Notes: generated by a model from the letters alone, not told the origin. 64,000 nt of DNA from an uncultured Alphaproteobacteria bacterium (GCA_902515745.1 CABXWB010000008.1:21171-85170), one strand, 5' to 3'. Positions 51,204 through 63,147 are shown, counted from the first letter of the stretch. Translations and numbers: made by a program.

Positions 51204-52373
51204 ATGGAAGTTTTAAAAAAAGAACCACATATACACAATAAAACTGCAGCTCTTGTTTTAGAAAATGGTGAAATCTTATGGGGTTATGGATTAGGAGATA
51301 AAAAGGCTGCCGTTGGTGAACTTTGTTTTAATACCTCTCAAACAGGGTATCAAGAAGCATTATCTGATCCCTCATATACGAAGCAGATAATTACATTCAC
51401 TTTTCCACATGTTGGAATTGTAGGTACAAATCAAGAAGATCAAGAATCAAAAAAAATCTATGCTGATGGTTGTGTAATAAATCAACCATTATCAGAGTAT
51501 TCAAATTGGAGAGCAGAAAATGACTTAAATTCATATTTTTTAAAAAACAAAATTCCATGTATTTTTGGAATAGATACCAGATACTTAACTAAGAAATTAT
51601 CTGTTGAGGGGGCTAAGAAGGCAGCAATTATTCACTTTGGAGAAGGTGAGAATAAAATTGAAAAACTTAAAAATCAAATAAATGAGTGGAAAGGTCTGCA
51701 AAATTTAGATTTGGCGGGGATAGTATCTACAGAGCAAAACTATAATTGGAAAAAAGGAATATGGAAAAGTGATAAATCAATTAAAAGCCAATTTACATAT
51801 AATGTCACTTGCTTAGACTTTGGTATCAAAAATAACATTTTAAGAAATCTAAATGAATTTAATCTTAACCCAACTGTACTAAACTTATTTTCTAGCTACG
51901 AAGAAATAATAGAAACTAATCCTTCAGGTATTTTTTTATCAAACGGCCCTGGTGATCCTTATGCCACAGGTAGTAAAATAGTTGATGTGATTAAAAAATT
52001 AATTGATGATAATATTCCAATATTTGGAATATGTTTAGGTCATCAAATTTTAGGATTGGCATTAAATGCAAAGACTAAAAAAATGTTTCAGGGTCACAGA
52101 GGTTCAAACCATCCTGTCAAAAATCTTACAACAGGTATTGTTGAAATTACTTCACAAAATCATGGTTTTGAAGTTGATAGAGATAGTTTTGGCAAAAATA
52201 TAATTGAAACACATGTTTCGCTATTTGATGGGACTAATGAAGGTTTAAAACATAAGCATTTACCAGTATTTAGTGTTCAATATCATCCAGAGGCTTCGCC
52301 TGGTCCACATGATAGTCATTATTTGTTTGAAGAATTTTATAAACTTATTGAGAAAAATGCCAAAAAGAACTGA
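51204..52373 (+). CDS. carA: CarA, carbamoyl-phosphate synthase small (glutaminase) subunit
   Basis: Hydrolyses glutamine and channels ammonia to CarB for pyrimidine and arginine synthesis. The N-terminal domain has [19 protein letters not shown]; the class I amidotransferase domain has SNGPGDPYA, the nucleophile Cys in [20 protein letters not shown] and the catalytic His-Glu in [10 protein letters not shown]. The ATG at 51204 (MEVLKKEP) is preferred to the track TTG; 389 residues. The stop lies 17 nt inside carB. Confidence 0.95.
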   Translation: MEVLKKEPHIHNKTAALVLENGEILWGYGLGDKKAAVGELCFNTSQTGYQEALSDPSYTKQIITFTFPHVGIVGTNQEDQESKKIYADGCVINQPLSEYSNWRAENDLNSYFLKNKIPCIFGIDTRYLTKKLSVEGAKKAAIIHFGEGENKIEKLKNQINEWKGLQNLDLAGIVSTEQNYNWKKGIWKSDKSIKSQFTYNVTCLDFGIKNNILRNLNEFNLNPTVLNLFSSYEEIIETNPSGIFLSNGPGDPYATGSKIVDVIKKLIDDNIPIFGICLGHQILGLALNAKTKKMFQGHRGSNHPVKNLTTGIVEITSQNHGFEVDRDSFGKNIIETHVSLFDGTNEGLKHKHLPVFSVQYHPEASPGPHDSHYLFEEFYKLIEKNAKKN

Positions 52374-55300
52374 CATAAATAAAATATTAATAGTAGGTGC
52401 AGGTCCTATAGTTATTGGTCAAGCTTGTGAATTTGATTACTCGGGTGCTCAGGCATGTAAATCTCTTAAAGATGAAGGTTACAAAATTGTATTAATTAAT
52501 TCAAATCCTGCAACAATAATGACTGATCCAGAATTAGCTGATCAAACTTATATTGAACCTATAACTAAAGAATTTGTAGAAAAAATAATCGAAACCGAAA
52601 AACCAGATGCTCTTCTACCAACTATGGGAGGGCAAACTGCTTTAAACGTTTCAATGGAACTTTTTAATAATCGTATACTTGAAAAACACGGAGTAAAAAT
52701 GATTGGAGCTAATCCCACAGCAATAGAATTAGCTGAAGATAGGCAAAAATTTAAAGATGCTATGAAAGAAATTGGTCTAAGCTGTCCTAAAAGTTACGTG
52801 GTTAACACTATTGAAGAGTCAAAAAGAGTAAAAAATGAATTAAATTTACCTCTTGTCATAAGACCAAGTTTTACACTAGGAGGTACCGGAGGTGGTGTTG
52901 CCTATGATAACGAAGGTTTTATTGATTTATGTAATAGGGGTTTAAATGCTAGCCCAACAAATCAAATACTTATTGAAAAATCTGTTTCAGGTTGGAAAGA
53001 ATTTGAGATGGAAGTTGTTAGAGATAATAAAGATAATTGTATTATTGTTTGCTCAATTGAAAATGTTGATCCAATGGGTGTTCATACTGGAGATAGCATT
53101 ACAGTAGCTCCATCCTTAACATTAACTGACAAAGAATATCAAATTTTAAGGAATGCTAGCATTAAAGTTCTCAGAAAAATAGGTGTGGATACTGGTGGGT
53201 CAAATGTACAATTTGCAATAAATCCTGAAGATGGAGAAATTAATGTAATTGAAATGAATCCAAGAGTTAGTAGATCTTCTGCGTTAGCATCAAAAGCTAC
53301 AGGCTTTCCAATAGCAAAAATTGCTGCAAAATTAGCCGTGGGTTATACTTTGGATGAACTTGAAAATGATATTACTACTACAACACCAGCAAGCTTTGAG
53401 CCATCTATTGATTATGTTGTTACTAAAATCCCAAGATTTACTTTTGAAAAATTTGTTGGTGCTAATTCTAATTTAACGACATCCATGAAATCAGTTGGTG
53501 AAGCAATGAGTATAGGTAGATCTTTTAATGAATCAATCCAAAAGGGGTTTAATTCTCTTGAGTACGGTCTAACGGGTTTTGATAAACCAAAACTTAGCTC
53601 AAATGATAAGAATACAATTTTAAATGAGCTTAAAATACAATCTTCTCAACGATTGTTAGTTGTAGGAGAAGCTCTAAGGATTGGATTATCAGTTGATGAA
53701 ATAAATCAAACTACAAAATATGATAAATGGTTTTTATATCAAATTAAAACTATAATTGATTTTGAAAAAATATTAAAAGTAAGAGGCCTCAACAAAGAAA
53801 TAATATTATATGCTAAGAAAATTGGCTTCTCGGATAGTAAAATATCATCAATATTAAGTATTAAAGAAAAAGAATTAAGAAAATTTAGAAATAAAAACGA
53901 TATTAAACCTGTCTTCAGACTAGTGGATACTTGTGCTGGTGAATTTAGTTCTAAAACTCCGTATCTTTATTCTACTTACGATTGGGATTTTGAAAATATT
54001 AAATTCTGTGAAGCAAATCCTACATCAAAAGACAAAGTAATAATTCTTGGAGGCGGTCCTAATAGAATAGGCCAAGGTATTGAATTTGATTATTGCTGTG
54101 TACATGCTGTCTATGCATTGAAAGAAAAGAGTATTGAAACAATAATGATAAATTGTAACCCAGAAACAGTTTCAACTGACTATGATACTGCTGATAGACT
54201 TTATTTTGAACCACTTTCAGCTGAAAGTGTTATTGAAATTTACAATAAAGAAAAAAGTAATGGAAATGTTCTTGGTGTCTTGGTTCAATTTGGAGGCCAG
54301 ACTCCTTTAAAAATTGCAAAAGAATTAGAAGAGGCTGGAATAAAAGTTATAGGAACTTCAACTGAAGCAATAGATTTAGCTGAAGATAGAGATAGATTCA
54401 GTGAAATATTAATGAAACTAAAAATTGCTCAACCAAAAAATGCTTTTGCAAACACTGTGTCTCAAACTTTAGAAAAAGCTGAAGAAATTGGATATCCTGT
54501 TTTAGTTAGACCCTCATATGTACTTGGAGGGAGAGCTATGCAAATCGCATATGATAAAGATAATTTAGAGTCATTTTCTAATGAAGCTCTTGAAGTTTCT
54601 TCAAATAATGTAATTTTAATTGATGAGTATCTTGAGAATGCCAAAGAAATAGATGTAGATATTATTAGAGATAAAAATGGAGAAATATTTGTAGCTGGGA
54701 TTATGGAACATATCGAAGAAGCAGGAATTCACTCTGGAGATAGTGCTTGTTCATTACCTCCATATTCAGTTAGTAAAGAAACTCAGAATCAAATAATTGA
54801 ATGGGTATCAAAAATCGCCAATGAAATTAATGTTATTGGATTAATGAATACTCAATTAGCAATTAAAGATAAAAAAATATATGTTTTAGAAGTAAACCCA
54901 AGAGCCAGCAGGACTGTACCATTTGTGGCCAAATCAAAAGGTATCCCAGTCGCAAAAATTGCAGCAAAAGTAATGGTCGGCGAAAATCTTAATTCAATTT
55001 TGAATGATTATAAAATTAATGAATTAAAAAACTTTAACGTAAAAGAATCTGTTTTTCCTTTCAATAAATTTGATGGGGTTGATCTAATATTAGGCCCTGA
55101 AATGAAATCTACAGGAGAAGTTATGGGAATAGATGAAACTTTTTTATCTTCCTATATAAAGAGTCAAATAGCCTGTGGTAATATTCTTCCATCTAAAGGG
55201 ACAGTATTTATCTCAATAGATAATGATAATAAAAAGTTCATTATTGAGATAGCACAAAAGTTAAAAGAATTAGATTTTAATTTACTTGCAACTAAAGGGA

Positions 55301-55587
55301 CTGCCGAATACTTAAATACAAACAACATCAAGACAAAAATAGTAAATAAAGTAAAAGAAGGTAATCCTCATGTAGTTGACTCATTAATTAATAATGAAAT
55401 TCAGCTAGTAATTAATACAACAAAAACTCAATCATCTATTAAAGATAGCTATAGTATTAGAAGGACATCATTAATGTACAATATTCCATATTACACAACA
55501 TTAGCTGGGGCAAAAGTCGCTGTAGATGCTATAGAACATATGAAAACTCAAGAATTCACAATAAAAAGTCTTCAAACCATAAATTAA
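52357..55587 (+). CDS. carB: CarB, carbamoyl-phosphate synthase large subunit
   Basis: The 1076-residue synthetase with two homologous ATP-grasp halves. Half 1 starts [22 protein letters not shown] and contains [12 protein letters not shown]; half 2 starts [20 protein letters not shown] and contains [11 protein letters not shown]. The C-terminal allosteric domain (MGF-like) covers the last about 140 residues. The track start at 52273 is inside carA; the ATG at 52357 (MPKRTDINK) gives the family N-terminus. Confidence 0.96.
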   Translation: MPKRTDINKILIVGAGPIVIGQACEFDYSGAQACKSLKDEGYKIVLINSNPATIMTDPELADQTYIEPITKEFVEKIIETEKPDALLPTMGGQTALNVSMELFNNRILEKHGVKMIGANPTAIELAEDRQKFKDAMKEIGLSCPKSYVVNTIEESKRVKNELNLPLVIRPSFTLGGTGGGVAYDNEGFIDLCNRGLNASPTNQILIEKSVSGWKEFEMEVVRDNKDNCIIVCSIENVDPMGVHTGDSITVAPSLTLTDKEYQILRNASIKVLRKIGVDTGGSNVQFAINPEDGEINVIEMNPRVSRSSALASKATGFPIAKIAAKLAVGYTLDELENDITTTTPASFEPSIDYVVTKIPRFTFEKFVGANSNLTTSMKSVGEAMSIGRSFNESIQKGFNSLEYGLTGFDKPKLSSNDKNTILNELKIQSSQRLLVVGEALRIGLSVDEINQTTKYDKWFLYQIKTIIDFEKILKVRGLNKEIILYAKKIGFSDSKISSILSIKEKELRKFRNKNDIKPVFRLVDTCAGEFSSKTPYLYSTYDWDFENIKFCEANPTSKDKVIILGGGPNRIGQGIEFDYCCVHAVYALKEKSIETIMINCNPETVSTDYDTADRLYFEPLSAESVIEIYNKEKSNGNVLGVLVQFGGQTPLKIAKELEEAGIKVIGTSTEAIDLAEDRDRFSEILMKLKIAQPKNAFANTVSQTLEKAEEIGYPVLVRPSYVLGGRAMQIAYDKDNLESFSNEALEVSSNNVILIDEYLENAKEIDVDIIRDKNGEIFVAGIMEHIEEAGIHSGDSACSLPPYSVSKETQNQIIEWVSKIANEINVIGLMNTQLAIKDKKIYVLEVNPRASRTVPFVAKSKGIPVAKIAAKVMVGENLNSILNDYKINELKNFNVKESVFPFNKFDGVDLILGPEMKSTGEVMGIDETFLSSYIKSQIACGNILPSKGTVFISIDNDNKKFIIEIAQKLKELDFNLLATKGTAEYLNTNNIKTKIVNKVKEGNPHVVDSLINNEIQLVINTTKTQSSIKDSYSIRRTSLMYNIPYYTTLAGAKVAVDAIEHMKTQEFTIKSLQTIN

Positions 55588-55627
55588 TTTTATTGACTAT
55601 AAAAAATAAATAAATCATCATGAATTT

Positions 55628-56101
55628 ATGAATAAAATTCCTATGACTGCTGAGGGTTATACAAAATTACAAGATGAATTAAAAAAATTAACATCTGAGG
55701 ATAGACCAAAAATAATTGAAGCAATTGCCGAGGCTAGAAGCCACGGTGATTTATCTGAAAATGCAGAATATCAATATGCTAAAGAACAACAAAGTTTAAT
55801 TGAAGGAAGAATTATAGATTTAGAGAGTGCTATTGGTAAAGCAGAGGTAATTGATGTTAAATCTGTTGAAGGTGACGATATTAAGTTTGGCGCAACAGTT
55901 GAGATAGAAGATGATGAAAGTGGAGAAAAACAACAATATCAAATTGTTGGGGAATATGAATCAGATATTGAAAATAAAAAACTTTCAATTACTAGTCCTT
56001 TAGCAAGAGGCTTGATTGGTAAAACAGAAGAAGATAATGTTGAAATCAATAGTCCAAAAGGTTTTAAAAGTTATACAATAATATCAGTAAAATACATTTG
56101 A
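55628..56101 (+). CDS. greA: GreA, transcript cleavage factor
   Basis: A 157-residue elongation factor that enters the RNA polymerase secondary channel and stimulates cleavage of backtracked transcripts. N-terminal MTAEGYTKLQDELKKL, the acidic coiled-coil tip in HGDLSENAEYQYAKEQQ, and a C-terminal domain with SPLARGLIGKTEED are diagnostic. Follows carB by 40 nt, an arrangement seen in many alphaproteobacteria. Confidence 0.95.
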   Translation: MNKIPMTAEGYTKLQDELKKLTSEDRPKIIEAIAEARSHGDLSENAEYQYAKEQQSLIEGRIIDLESAIGKAEVIDVKSVEGDDIKFGATVEIEDDESGEKQQYQIVGEYESDIENKKLSITSPLARGLIGKTEEDNVEINSPKGFKSYTIISVKYI

Positions 56102-57057
56102 ATATAGACAAACCTAAAATTTGGTCATTAACTGATGGTTCACAAGGAATGATAAGTCAGACTAAAGGTCTGGCAAATGAATTAAGTATAAATATAAAAG
56201 AAGTTAAAACTGAAATAATTTTTCCTTGGAATAGATTACAACCTGGGATACTTCCTATTTTTAGTTGGATATTTAAAAATAAGTTACCTATAAACGAAGT
56301 GCCTGATGTGGTTATTAGTTGTGGAAGAAAAAGTGTTTACTTATCAGTCTATCTTAAAAAAAAATATCCTAATATAATTAATATTCATATTCAAAACCCA
56401 AAAATTTCTTCAAAATACTTTTCGTTTGTTATTGCTCCAAATCATGATGCTTTATATGGTGAAAATATAATCAATTCAAAAGGTGCCATACATCATTTTA
56501 AAAAAACTAAGAATTTAAAAAATCATTATGAAATTAATACAAAAAATTTAATTACTTGTATTATTGGAGGTGAAAATAATCACTATAATTTCTCAAAAGA
56601 AAATACTTTGGATCTTTGCAAGAGAATAAAAAAAATGAAGAGCTATAATAATAATAAAGAAATTTTAGTTATTACCTCGAGAAGAACTAATCAAGAAATT
56701 AAATATATTTTAAAAAAAGAATTGAAATCCATATCTACATTATGGTTTGGAGAAGGAAAGAATCCATACGAATTTTCTCTTTATAATTCTAGTTATTTTA
56801 TTATTACTTCTGACTCAACCTCTATGATTTCTGAAGCAAGTATATCTGGCAAACCAATTTATGTTTATCAATTACCAATGAAGAGAAAAAGTAAAAGATT
56901 TATAAGATTTCATGAAGAATTTAAAAAAATGAATATAACAAGAGATTTTAATACTTTAGACAAATTAGAAAATTGGACATATACGAAACTAGAAGAAAGC
57001 AAAAGAATTGCTGGAATTATAAAAAAAAGAATTATAAAAAGGAAAAATGAATCTTGA
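56098..57057 (+). CDS. ELM1/DUF1022-family protein (putative GT-B-like)
   Basis: A 319-residue protein of the mitochondrial fission ELM1 family, widespread in alphaproteobacteria. Recognisable are WSLTDGSQGMISQTKGLA, VVISCGRKSV, NIHIQNPK, FVIAPNHDAL, ITSRRTN and the C-terminal ITSDSTSMISEASISGKPIYVY, which resembles a nucleotide-sugar-binding region of GT-B glycosyltransferases. The function in bacteria is unknown. The start is a TTG overlapping the greA stop (TTGA). Confidence 0.85.
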   Translation: MNIDKPKIWSLTDGSQGMISQTKGLANELSINIKEVKTEIIFPWNRLQPGILPIFSWIFKNKLPINEVPDVVISCGRKSVYLSVYLKKKYPNIINIHIQNPKISSKYFSFVIAPNHDALYGENIINSKGAIHHFKKTKNLKNHYEINTKNLITCIIGGENNHYNFSKENTLDLCKRIKKMKSYNNNKEILVITSRRTNQEIKYILKKELKSISTLWFGEGKNPYEFSLYNSSYFIITSDSTSMISEASISGKPIYVYQLPMKRKSKRFIRFHEEFKKMNITRDFNTLDKLENWTYTKLEESKRIAGIIKKRIIKRKNES

Positions 57058-57667
57058 GAATTTAGCTCATGCAGATTTTCCCTTTAATCATTGGGTATTT
57101 AGTAATTGCTTAAAAGAAGGCGCATTAGATGAAATTTCCTATAGTAATATTCCGTCAGGAGACAGAATGTATGATGGGACAAGAGCAGCCGATCATACAG
57201 GTCAAGGAGTTGATGGTAAATTAAGACTTTTTATAACAAAAAATAATTGTCAAAATTTTCCATATCTAACAAAATTAATTCAGTCTTTACAAAGTATAGA
57301 AATGGTTAACAAAATATCGAAAATAATTGATAAAGATTTATCAAATTCATATGTGAGATTAGAAGTAATTGGAGATAAAAAAGGATTTTGGTTAAAACCA
57401 CACAAAGATATCTCAGAAAAGTTAATGACGATGATGGTTTGGGCAAACCCATATAATGAAGCTTCAAATTTGGGTACAGACCTATATGATAAAAATTTTA
57501 AATTAGTTAAAACAATTGAATATATTCATAATAGTGGTTATTTTTTTTCTTCAGGGGATGATACTTGGCATGGACTTGAATTAAAAGAAATTCAAAAAGA
57601 GAGAAGATGTATTCAAATAAATTATGTTACTTTTAATACAGATTGGCCAGTTGAAAAAAGTGCTTAA
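57047..57667 (+). CDS. 2OG-Fe(II) oxygenase-like protein
   Basis: A 206-residue protein with a likely jelly-roll oxygenase fold. Metal ligands are plausible: His-x-Asp in WLKPHKDISEKL near residue 120 and the distal His in DDTWHGLELK, followed by Arg in KERRCIQINYV that could bind 2-oxoglutarate. The substrate is unknown; related proteins are common in pelagic alphaproteobacteria as I recall. Overlaps the ELM1-family gene by 11 nt, so the two are translated together. Confidence 0.75.
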   Translation: MNLENLAHADFPFNHWVFSNCLKEGALDEISYSNIPSGDRMYDGTRAADHTGQGVDGKLRLFITKNNCQNFPYLTKLIQSLQSIEMVNKISKIIDKDLSNSYVRLEVIGDKKGFWLKPHKDISEKLMTMMVWANPYNEASNLGTDLYDKNFKLVKTIEYIHNSGYFFSSGDDTWHGLELKEIQKERRCIQINYVTFNTDWPVEKSA

Positions 57668-57684
57668 ATTATTAATTTAATTAT

Positions 57685-58626
57685 ATGACTGAAAAAATAG
57701 AAAATGATGTCTTAATTATAGGTTCTGGACCAGCTGGCTACACAGCTGCAATCTATGCAGCAAGAGCAAATTTAAAACCACATTTAGTTTCGGGTTTAGA
57801 ACCAGGAGGTCAGCTAACTATTACCACCGACGTAGAAAACTATCCAGGATTTGAAAATGTTATTCAGGGACCTTGGCTTATGGAACAAATGAAAGAACAA
57901 GCTGTAAAAGTAGGAACTATTTTTCATAATGATATTGTAACGTCAGTTGATTTTGAAAAAAATCCATTTATTTGCAAAACTGAGTCAGGAAGAGAATTTG
58001 TATCCAAATCAATAATTATTGCAACAGGTGCTCAAGCTAGATGGCTAAATCTGGAAAGTGAAAAAAAATTTAAAGGATTTGGTATTTCTGCTTGTGCAAC
58101 TTGCGATGGATTTTTCTTTAAAGATCAGCAAGTAGCAGTGATAGGTGGAGGTAATAGTGCGGTAGAGGAGGCAATGTTTTTGACTAAATTTGCTTCAAAG
58201 GTATTGTTAATTCATAGAAGAGATAGTTTGCGAGCTGAAAAAATTTTACAAGAAAGACTGTTTAACAATAAAAAAATTGAAGTAATTTGGAATAGTAAGG
58301 TTTCAGAATTTGTTGGAGATGAAAATCCAAATACATTAAAAAAAATTATTTTAGAGAATACATTAGATAGCACCAAAACAACTATAGATGTAAATGGTGC
58401 ATTTATAGCTATAGGACATGATCCTGCTACTTCTCTTTTTATTGATAAGTTAAAAATGGATGAGGAAAATTATATAATTACTAAACCTGATAGTACTGAA
58501 ACAAGTATTAAAGGAGTTTTTGCAGCTGGTGATGTAAAAGATAAAATTTACAGACAGGCTGTTACTGCTGCTGGTATGGGTTGTATGGCTGCTTTAGAAG
58601 CTGAAAAATATATAGCGGAAAGTTAA
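57685..58626 (+). CDS. trxB: TrxB, thioredoxin reductase
   Basis: A 313-residue FAD/NADPH enzyme that reduces thioredoxin. FAD motif IIGSGPAGYTAAIYAARA, the redox disulfide CATCDGFF near residue 137, the NADPH motif VIGGGNSAVEEA, and the terminal FAD-binding GVFAAGDVKDKIYRQAVTAAGMG are all present. The stop abuts the convergent rpmJ gene with no gap. Confidence 0.96.
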   Translation: MTEKIENDVLIIGSGPAGYTAAIYAARANLKPHLVSGLEPGGQLTITTDVENYPGFENVIQGPWLMEQMKEQAVKVGTIFHNDIVTSVDFEKNPFICKTESGREFVSKSIIIATGAQARWLNLESEKKFKGFGISACATCDGFFFKDQQVAVIGGGNSAVEEAMFLTKFASKVLLIHRRDSLRAEKILQERLFNNKKIEVIWNSKVSEFVGDENPNTLKKIILENTLDSTKTTIDVNGAFIAIGHDPATSLFIDKLKMDEENYIITKPDSTETSIKGVFAAGDVKDKIYRQAVTAAGMGCMAALEAEKYIAES

Positions 58627-58752
58627 TTAACCCTGTCTTGCTTTCATTCTGGGATTTTTTTTGTTAATCACATAAATTCTACCTTTTCTACGAACAACTT
58701 TACAATCCTTATCCCTAGTTTTGGCAGTTTTTAATGAACATTTAACTTTCAT
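58627..58752 (-). CDS. rpmJ: Ribosomal protein L36 (bL36)
   Basis: A 41-codon gene too short for the ORF track. I read [17 protein letters not shown] then [23 protein letters not shown]. This is the longer, zinc-ligand-poor L36 form (YkgO-like) that is standard in alphaproteobacteria; only two Cys are present, not the Cys3-His zinc ribbon. It converges on trxB and is divergent from the GGT-like gene. Confidence 0.93.
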   Translation of the reverse strand: MKVKCSLKTAKTRDKDCKVVRRKGRIYVINKKNPRMKARQG

Positions 58753-58809
58753 AAAAAGCGCTTTAAATTCTGGGATTTGTTTTGTCAAACATATATTGTC
58801 TGAATTAAT

Positions 58810-60396
58810 ATGAGAAAGCTATCTTACCCAGGAAGATCTAATGTTTTAGCACAAAATGGCATGGTGGCAACATCAAACCCATTAAGTTCTATGGTAGCAA
58901 TTAATATACTTCAAAAAGGTGGAAATGCCGTTGATGCTGCTATCGCGGCTTCAGCTGTTCAAGCCGTAGTATGTCCTAGCGCAACAGGAATTGGTGGAGA
59001 TTGCTTTGCAATTATTTCGATGAATGGGAAAAAACCAATTGCTGTAAATGGGTCTGGAATTGCTCCAAAAAAAGCAAATTTACAGTTTTATAAAGATACT
59101 AAAATAAAAAGTATTGGTTTAACAAGTCCACATTCAGTTACTATTCCTGGAGCAGTTCATGCATGGTGTTCTATGCATGAAAAATTCGGAAGAATTGATT
59201 TTAAAGAAGTTTTAAACGGTGCAGAAAACTTTGCTAGAAATGGATTTCCTATTCATGAAGTTGAAGCTATTGCATGGAAAGAGAATGAAACAAAACTTAA
59301 AAAAAATCCTAATTCTAAAAGATTATTTTTAAATAAAAATCTAAGTTATAGTTTTGGTGAAGTATTTAAAAATATTCCTTTAGCAAATACTTTAAGAGTC
59401 ATCTCAAAAAATAAAATTAAAGGTTTTTATCAAAGTGAAATAACTAAGGACATGGTCAAGACACTAAACACACTTGGAGGATTACATACAGAAGAAGATT
59501 TCTATAATCAAAAAACATTGTTTTCAAAAACAATTACAAATTCATATAGAAATTTAAAGATCCATCAATGCCCTCTGAATAGTCCTGGATTAGTAGTCTT
59601 GATGATGATGGCAATGACTGAGAAATTAAACATCAAAAAATATAATCCTTTAAGTTTTGAAAGATATCATCTTCAAGCTGAAATTTCAAAAATATGTTTT
59701 GAAGTTAAGGAAACAATATTTGGTGATCCTATTTTTAACAATATAAATATTAAAGATTATTTAAGTAATGAATACATAAGCTCTTTATGTTCTAGAATTA
59801 ATAAAAATAAAATTTACTCTTCAAAAAACGGCGATGTAACTTCTCACCCTGAAACAATATATTTAAGTGTTGTAGATAGAGATTTGAATTCAGTATCATT
59901 TATTAATTCAATATGTCATAGTTTTGGAAGTGGAATTACGAGCAATAAAACAGGAATTCTTTTTCAAAATAGAGGCGTAAATTTCAGATTAGAAGATGAT
60001 CACCCAAACTCAATTAATGGTCAAAAAAGACCACTTCATACAATAATCCCAGGTCTAATAACTAATAAGTATGATGAGACCTTGTATTCTTATGGGGTAA
60101 TGGGAGGGCAATATCAACCTATTGGTCAATCTCATTTGATTCAAAATATAATCGACTACAATATGTCAGTACAAGAAGGTTTAGACTTACCTAGAGCATT
60201 TGCTCTTAATGGCATATTAAATGTTGAAAATTCATTAGATGATAAAATTGTAAAAAAATTAGGGAATATTGGTCATAAAATTAAAATAAATAAAAATGCT
60301 ATTGGTGGTGGTCAATGTATAAAAATAGATAGAAAAAAAGGAGTATTTATTGGGGGATCAGATCCACGAAAGGATGGTATGGCAATTGGTTACTAA
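58810..60396 (+). CDS. Gamma-glutamyltransferase-family protein (YwrD-like)
   Basis: A 528-residue Ntn-hydrolase precursor that would self-cleave into two subunits. [27 protein letters not shown] and [10 protein letters not shown] are typical of the large subunit. The putative cleavage nucleophile Thr lies in [14 protein letters not shown], where classic GGT has TTHYSVVD; the altered flanking residues match the YwrD-like branch. [13 protein letters not shown] follows. No signal peptide is seen, so a cytoplasmic role in glutathione or gamma-glutamyl compound turnover is possible. Confidence 0.87.
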   Translation: MRKLSYPGRSNVLAQNGMVATSNPLSSMVAINILQKGGNAVDAAIAASAVQAVVCPSATGIGGDCFAIISMNGKKPIAVNGSGIAPKKANLQFYKDTKIKSIGLTSPHSVTIPGAVHAWCSMHEKFGRIDFKEVLNGAENFARNGFPIHEVEAIAWKENETKLKKNPNSKRLFLNKNLSYSFGEVFKNIPLANTLRVISKNKIKGFYQSEITKDMVKTLNTLGGLHTEEDFYNQKTLFSKTITNSYRNLKIHQCPLNSPGLVVLMMMAMTEKLNIKKYNPLSFERYHLQAEISKICFEVKETIFGDPIFNNINIKDYLSNEYISSLCSRINKNKIYSSKNGDVTSHPETIYLSVVDRDLNSVSFINSICHSFGSGITSNKTGILFQNRGVNFRLEDDHPNSINGQKRPLHTIIPGLITNKYDETLYSYGVMGGQYQPIGQSHLIQNIIDYNMSVQEGLDLPRAFALNGILNVENSLDDKIVKKLGNIGHKIKINKNAIGGGQCIKIDRKKGVFIGGSDPRKDGMAIGY

Positions 60397-60397
60397 T

Positions 60398-61435
60398 CTA
60401 TACTTTCCCAAAAGTGTCATTATACTGACTATTTACTCTTACAAATGTGGTACACTTGCTAAGCTGTTTTAATGATGAGGCTCCAACATATGTACAACTA
60501 CTTCTTACTCCTCCTAGAATATCTCTGATTGTACTATCTAACGAATTCTTCATTTGTATTTTAACTTTTTTTCCTTCAGATGATCTATAATTTGCCAGAC
60601 CGCCATAATGTTTCTCATTAGCTTCTTCAGAGCTCGATCCATAAAATTCAATATATTTACTTCCTTTCTCTTCAATTATGTCACCTCCACCCTCTTTATG
60701 TCCTGCTAACATTCCACCAAGCATAACAAAATCTGCGCCAGCACCAAATCCCTTTGCAACATCTCCAGGACAAGTACACCCACCGTCAGCAATAATATGT
60801 GCTCCTAATCCATGTGCTGCATCAGCACATTCCATTACTGCACTTAGTTGTGGATACCCTACTCCTGTTTGTATTCTAGTGGTACAGACACTACCAGGAC
60901 CTATACCAACTTTAACAATGTCCGCTCCACTTAATACTAATTCCTGAGTCATATCTGCAGTTACAACATTACCTGCAATAATAGTTTTCTTTGGATATTT
61001 TTTTCTTACTTCAGAAACAAAATTACTAAAGTTTTCTGAATATCCATTTGCTACATCAATACAGATAAATTTAAATTTTGGATATTTTTTTAAAATTGAA
61101 TTTAATCTATTATAACTATCTTTACCTGTACCGCAACTAAGAGCAATTGAATCAAAGAAAATATTTTTTTTATAAATAGTTCCTATTTTATTAATATCAT
61201 GCTGTTTTGTTAGAGCAGTCATTAGTTTGTGAGAAGTTAGTTTTTTTGCAACATCTATTTCACCAACACCATCCATATTAGAAGCAATTATTGGAATTCC
61301 TTTCCACGATGATCTTGAATGTTTGAAGGTATATTGTCTATTCAAATCAACATCTTTCCTACTTTTTAAAGTACTTCTCTTTGGTCTAAAAAGGACATCT
61401 GAGTAGTCAAGTTTAATTTCTTCTTCTATTCTCAT
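60398..61435 (-). CDS. guaC: GuaC, GMP reductase
   Basis: A 345-residue enzyme that deaminates GMP to IMP with NADPH. The N-terminus [35 protein letters not shown], the active-site loop [21 protein letters not shown] with the catalytic Cys, and [17 protein letters not shown] identify GMP reductase rather than IMP dehydrogenase; no CBS domains are present. Convergent with the GGT-like gene. Confidence 0.94.
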   Translation of the reverse strand: MRIEEEIKLDYSDVLFRPKRSTLKSRKDVDLNRQYTFKHSRSSWKGIPIIASNMDGVGEIDVAKKLTSHKLMTALTKQHDINKIGTIYKKNIFFDSIALSCGTGKDSYNRLNSILKKYPKFKFICIDVANGYSENFSNFVSEVRKKYPKKTIIAGNVVTADMTQELVLSGADIVKVGIGPGSVCTTRIQTGVGYPQLSAVMECADAAHGLGAHIIADGGCTCPGDVAKGFGAGADFVMLGGMLAGHKEGGGDIIEEKGSKYIEFYGSSSEEANEKHYGGLANYRSSEGKKVKIQMKNSLDSTIRDILGGVRSSCTYVGASSLKQLSKCTTFVRVNSQYNDTFGKV

Positions 61436-61497
61436 AAATACATTCGCATATTTGTATTAAATAATTTAAAAATTAAAACAAATATAAATTGTTATCT

Positions 61498-62379
61498 ATG
61501 AACTTAAATACGTTAATAAATGTAAATAAAAGAAAATTTGATATTAAATTTAAAAAACTTTTAAAAAATAAACTAGAAAAATCTAGTTTATCAAATGCAA
61601 TGTTTTATGGCTCTATGAATGGAGGAAAAAGAATAAGACCATTTTTGGTAATGGAGTCTGCAAAAATAGCAAAAATTTCATCAAATGATGCCTTTATCAT
61701 AGCTTCATGTATTGAATGTATACATTCTTACTCTTTAATTCATGATGATTTGCCATCAATGGATAATGATGATTATAGAAGGGGCAAATTAAGTACACAT
61801 AAAAAATTTAATGAAGCAACTGCAATTTTAGCTGGAGATGCTTTACATGATTTAGCATTTGAATTGATCTCAGGAAATCTTAAAAATAAAAATGATATTT
61901 CTAGATTAATTTTAATAAATTATCTTTCTTTGTGTATTGGACATAAAGGATTAGCTCTTGGACAAGCTTTAGATTTAGAATTTGAAAATAAAAAGTTATC
62001 TAAAAAAAAAATTTTAGATATGTATTCAAGAAAAACTGGCAAGTTATTTGAATTTTCTTTTTCTGCACCTTTTATATTAAAAGATAAAAGTAAAAAAGAT
62101 ATTCAATTTGCCAAAGATTATGGAATGTTATTTGGTTTAATATTTCAAGTGATAGATGACTTAATTGATGAAATTGGAACTTTTAAAAAAATTGGGAAAA
62201 CACCAGGTAAAGATATTGCGCAAGGTAAAAGTACTTTGCTAGAATTGATTGGTGAAAAACAAGTTACTGATTTTTGTAAGAATGAGATTAATAATTTTAC
62301 AAAAAAACATAAAAAGAAACTAAACCAAAATCCAATACTTATAAAATTGCTTGAATTTGGAATGAAAAGAGTTCTTTAA
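61498..62379 (+). CDS. ispA: Polyprenyl diphosphate synthase, probably farnesyl diphosphate synthase
   Basis: A 293-residue all-helical prenyltransferase. The first aspartate-rich motif is HDDLPSMDNDDYRRGK, with the Asp-rich DDLPSMD of short-chain IspA-type enzymes; the second is QVIDDLIDEIG. NGGKRIRPFLV near residue 40 binds isopentenyl diphosphate. The ATG at 61498 is preferred over the track TTG at 61489. Product length (C15 versus C20) cannot be fixed by eye. Confidence 0.9.
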   Translation: MNLNTLINVNKRKFDIKFKKLLKNKLEKSSLSNAMFYGSMNGGKRIRPFLVMESAKIAKISSNDAFIIASCIECIHSYSLIHDDLPSMDNDDYRRGKLSTHKKFNEATAILAGDALHDLAFELISGNLKNKNDISRLILINYLSLCIGHKGLALGQALDLEFENKKLSKKKILDMYSRKTGKLFEFSFSAPFILKDKSKKDIQFAKDYGMLFGLIFQVIDDLIDEIGTFKKIGKTPGKDIAQGKSTLLELIGEKQVTDFCKNEINNFTKKHKKKLNQNPILIKLLEFGMKRVL

Positions 62380-62828
62380 TAATGAACAATTTTTTTTGCA
62401 ATATATAGACCTGAGGTAGCTGAAAGAGCTGTTAGTGAGCCTCCCCAAAACATGTCCACAAAAGTGACAGTTGGTGACCAACCTTTTACAACAGCCATAT
62501 TTGTCAAGTTGTACGTTCCGTATGCGACTAAGCCAAATATAAAACCCGTATAAACTGTTTTAAATATACTTTCAGAGTCGATACATGGCTGAATGACCAC
62601 TAAAGCCATCCCAAATACGTATAATATGTAAAAAAGAGCGGCTGCCCAAAGAACGGGTTTATCAGCGGGGCCAATAATCAAATCGCCGAGTAAGGGTCTA
62701 TAAAAGGATTTTGTTGCGAAACTAAGCCATATTACATCAATGATCAAAAAGATTATTGAGGCTAAAAGAGTAGCAACAAGAAAGCATTTAATCATATTAT
62801 TTAGATATATCATATTATTTAATTTCAA
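62376..62828 (-). CDS. DUF2177-family membrane protein
   Basis: A 150-residue protein with four predicted membrane segments and the family pattern IDVIWLSFATKSFYRPLLG, FGLVAYGTYNLTNMAVVKGW and DMFWGGSLTALSA. Function unknown; a small integral inner-membrane protein. The start could also be the internal Met in NNMIKCFLVATLL. Its GC content looks slightly higher than neighbours. Convergent with ispA by 4 nt. Confidence 0.82.
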   Translation of the reverse strand: MKLNNMIYLNNMIKCFLVATLLASIIFLIIDVIWLSFATKSFYRPLLGDLIIGPADKPVLWAAALFYILYVFGMALVVIQPCIDSESIFKTVYTGFIFGLVAYGTYNLTNMAVVKGWSPTVTFVDMFWGGSLTALSATSGLYIAKKIVHY

Positions 62829-62849
62829 GAATATTTATATAAATATCTA

Positions 62850-62924
62850 TGGTGGGTGTGACAGGGATTGAACCTGTGACCCCTGCCGTGTCGAGGCAGT
62901 GCTCTACCGCTGAGCTACACACCC
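62850..62924 (-). tRNA. tRNA-Val(GAC)
   Basis: 75 nt on the minus strand with encoded CCA. The acceptor GGGTGTG pairs perfectly with CACACCC, the D-arm has AGCTCAGCGGTAGAGC, the anticodon stem CTGCC/GGCAG holds TCGACAC (anticodon GAC, valine), and the T-arm reads GTTCAATCC. A cytoplasmic adaptor for GUC and GUU. Confidence 0.95.
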
Positions 62925-63147
62925 AAGTAATTTTATTTTTAAAATAAAGTAATTTCAAATATATAATGACTTTTAAAGCTAAAGCAATAAATGAAAGCTT
63001 GTATGATATTTTTAAATTTTACTTAATTTAACCTTTTTTGATCATTAATTAAGTAAATAAATTATAAACATATTGATCAATTTTTTATTAAATAATATTT
63101 AGAGTTTAGAATTATCCATACAATTGAATATTGACATTAGGAGATAA
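62925..63147 (+). other. Intergenic AT-rich region, upstream of broken acetyltransferase
   Basis: 223 nt between tRNA-Val and the GNAT gene with no credible ORF or RNA. A good Shine-Dalgarno (TTAGGAG) lies 5 nt before the ATG at 63148. I could not fix a single convincing promoter. Confidence 0.5.
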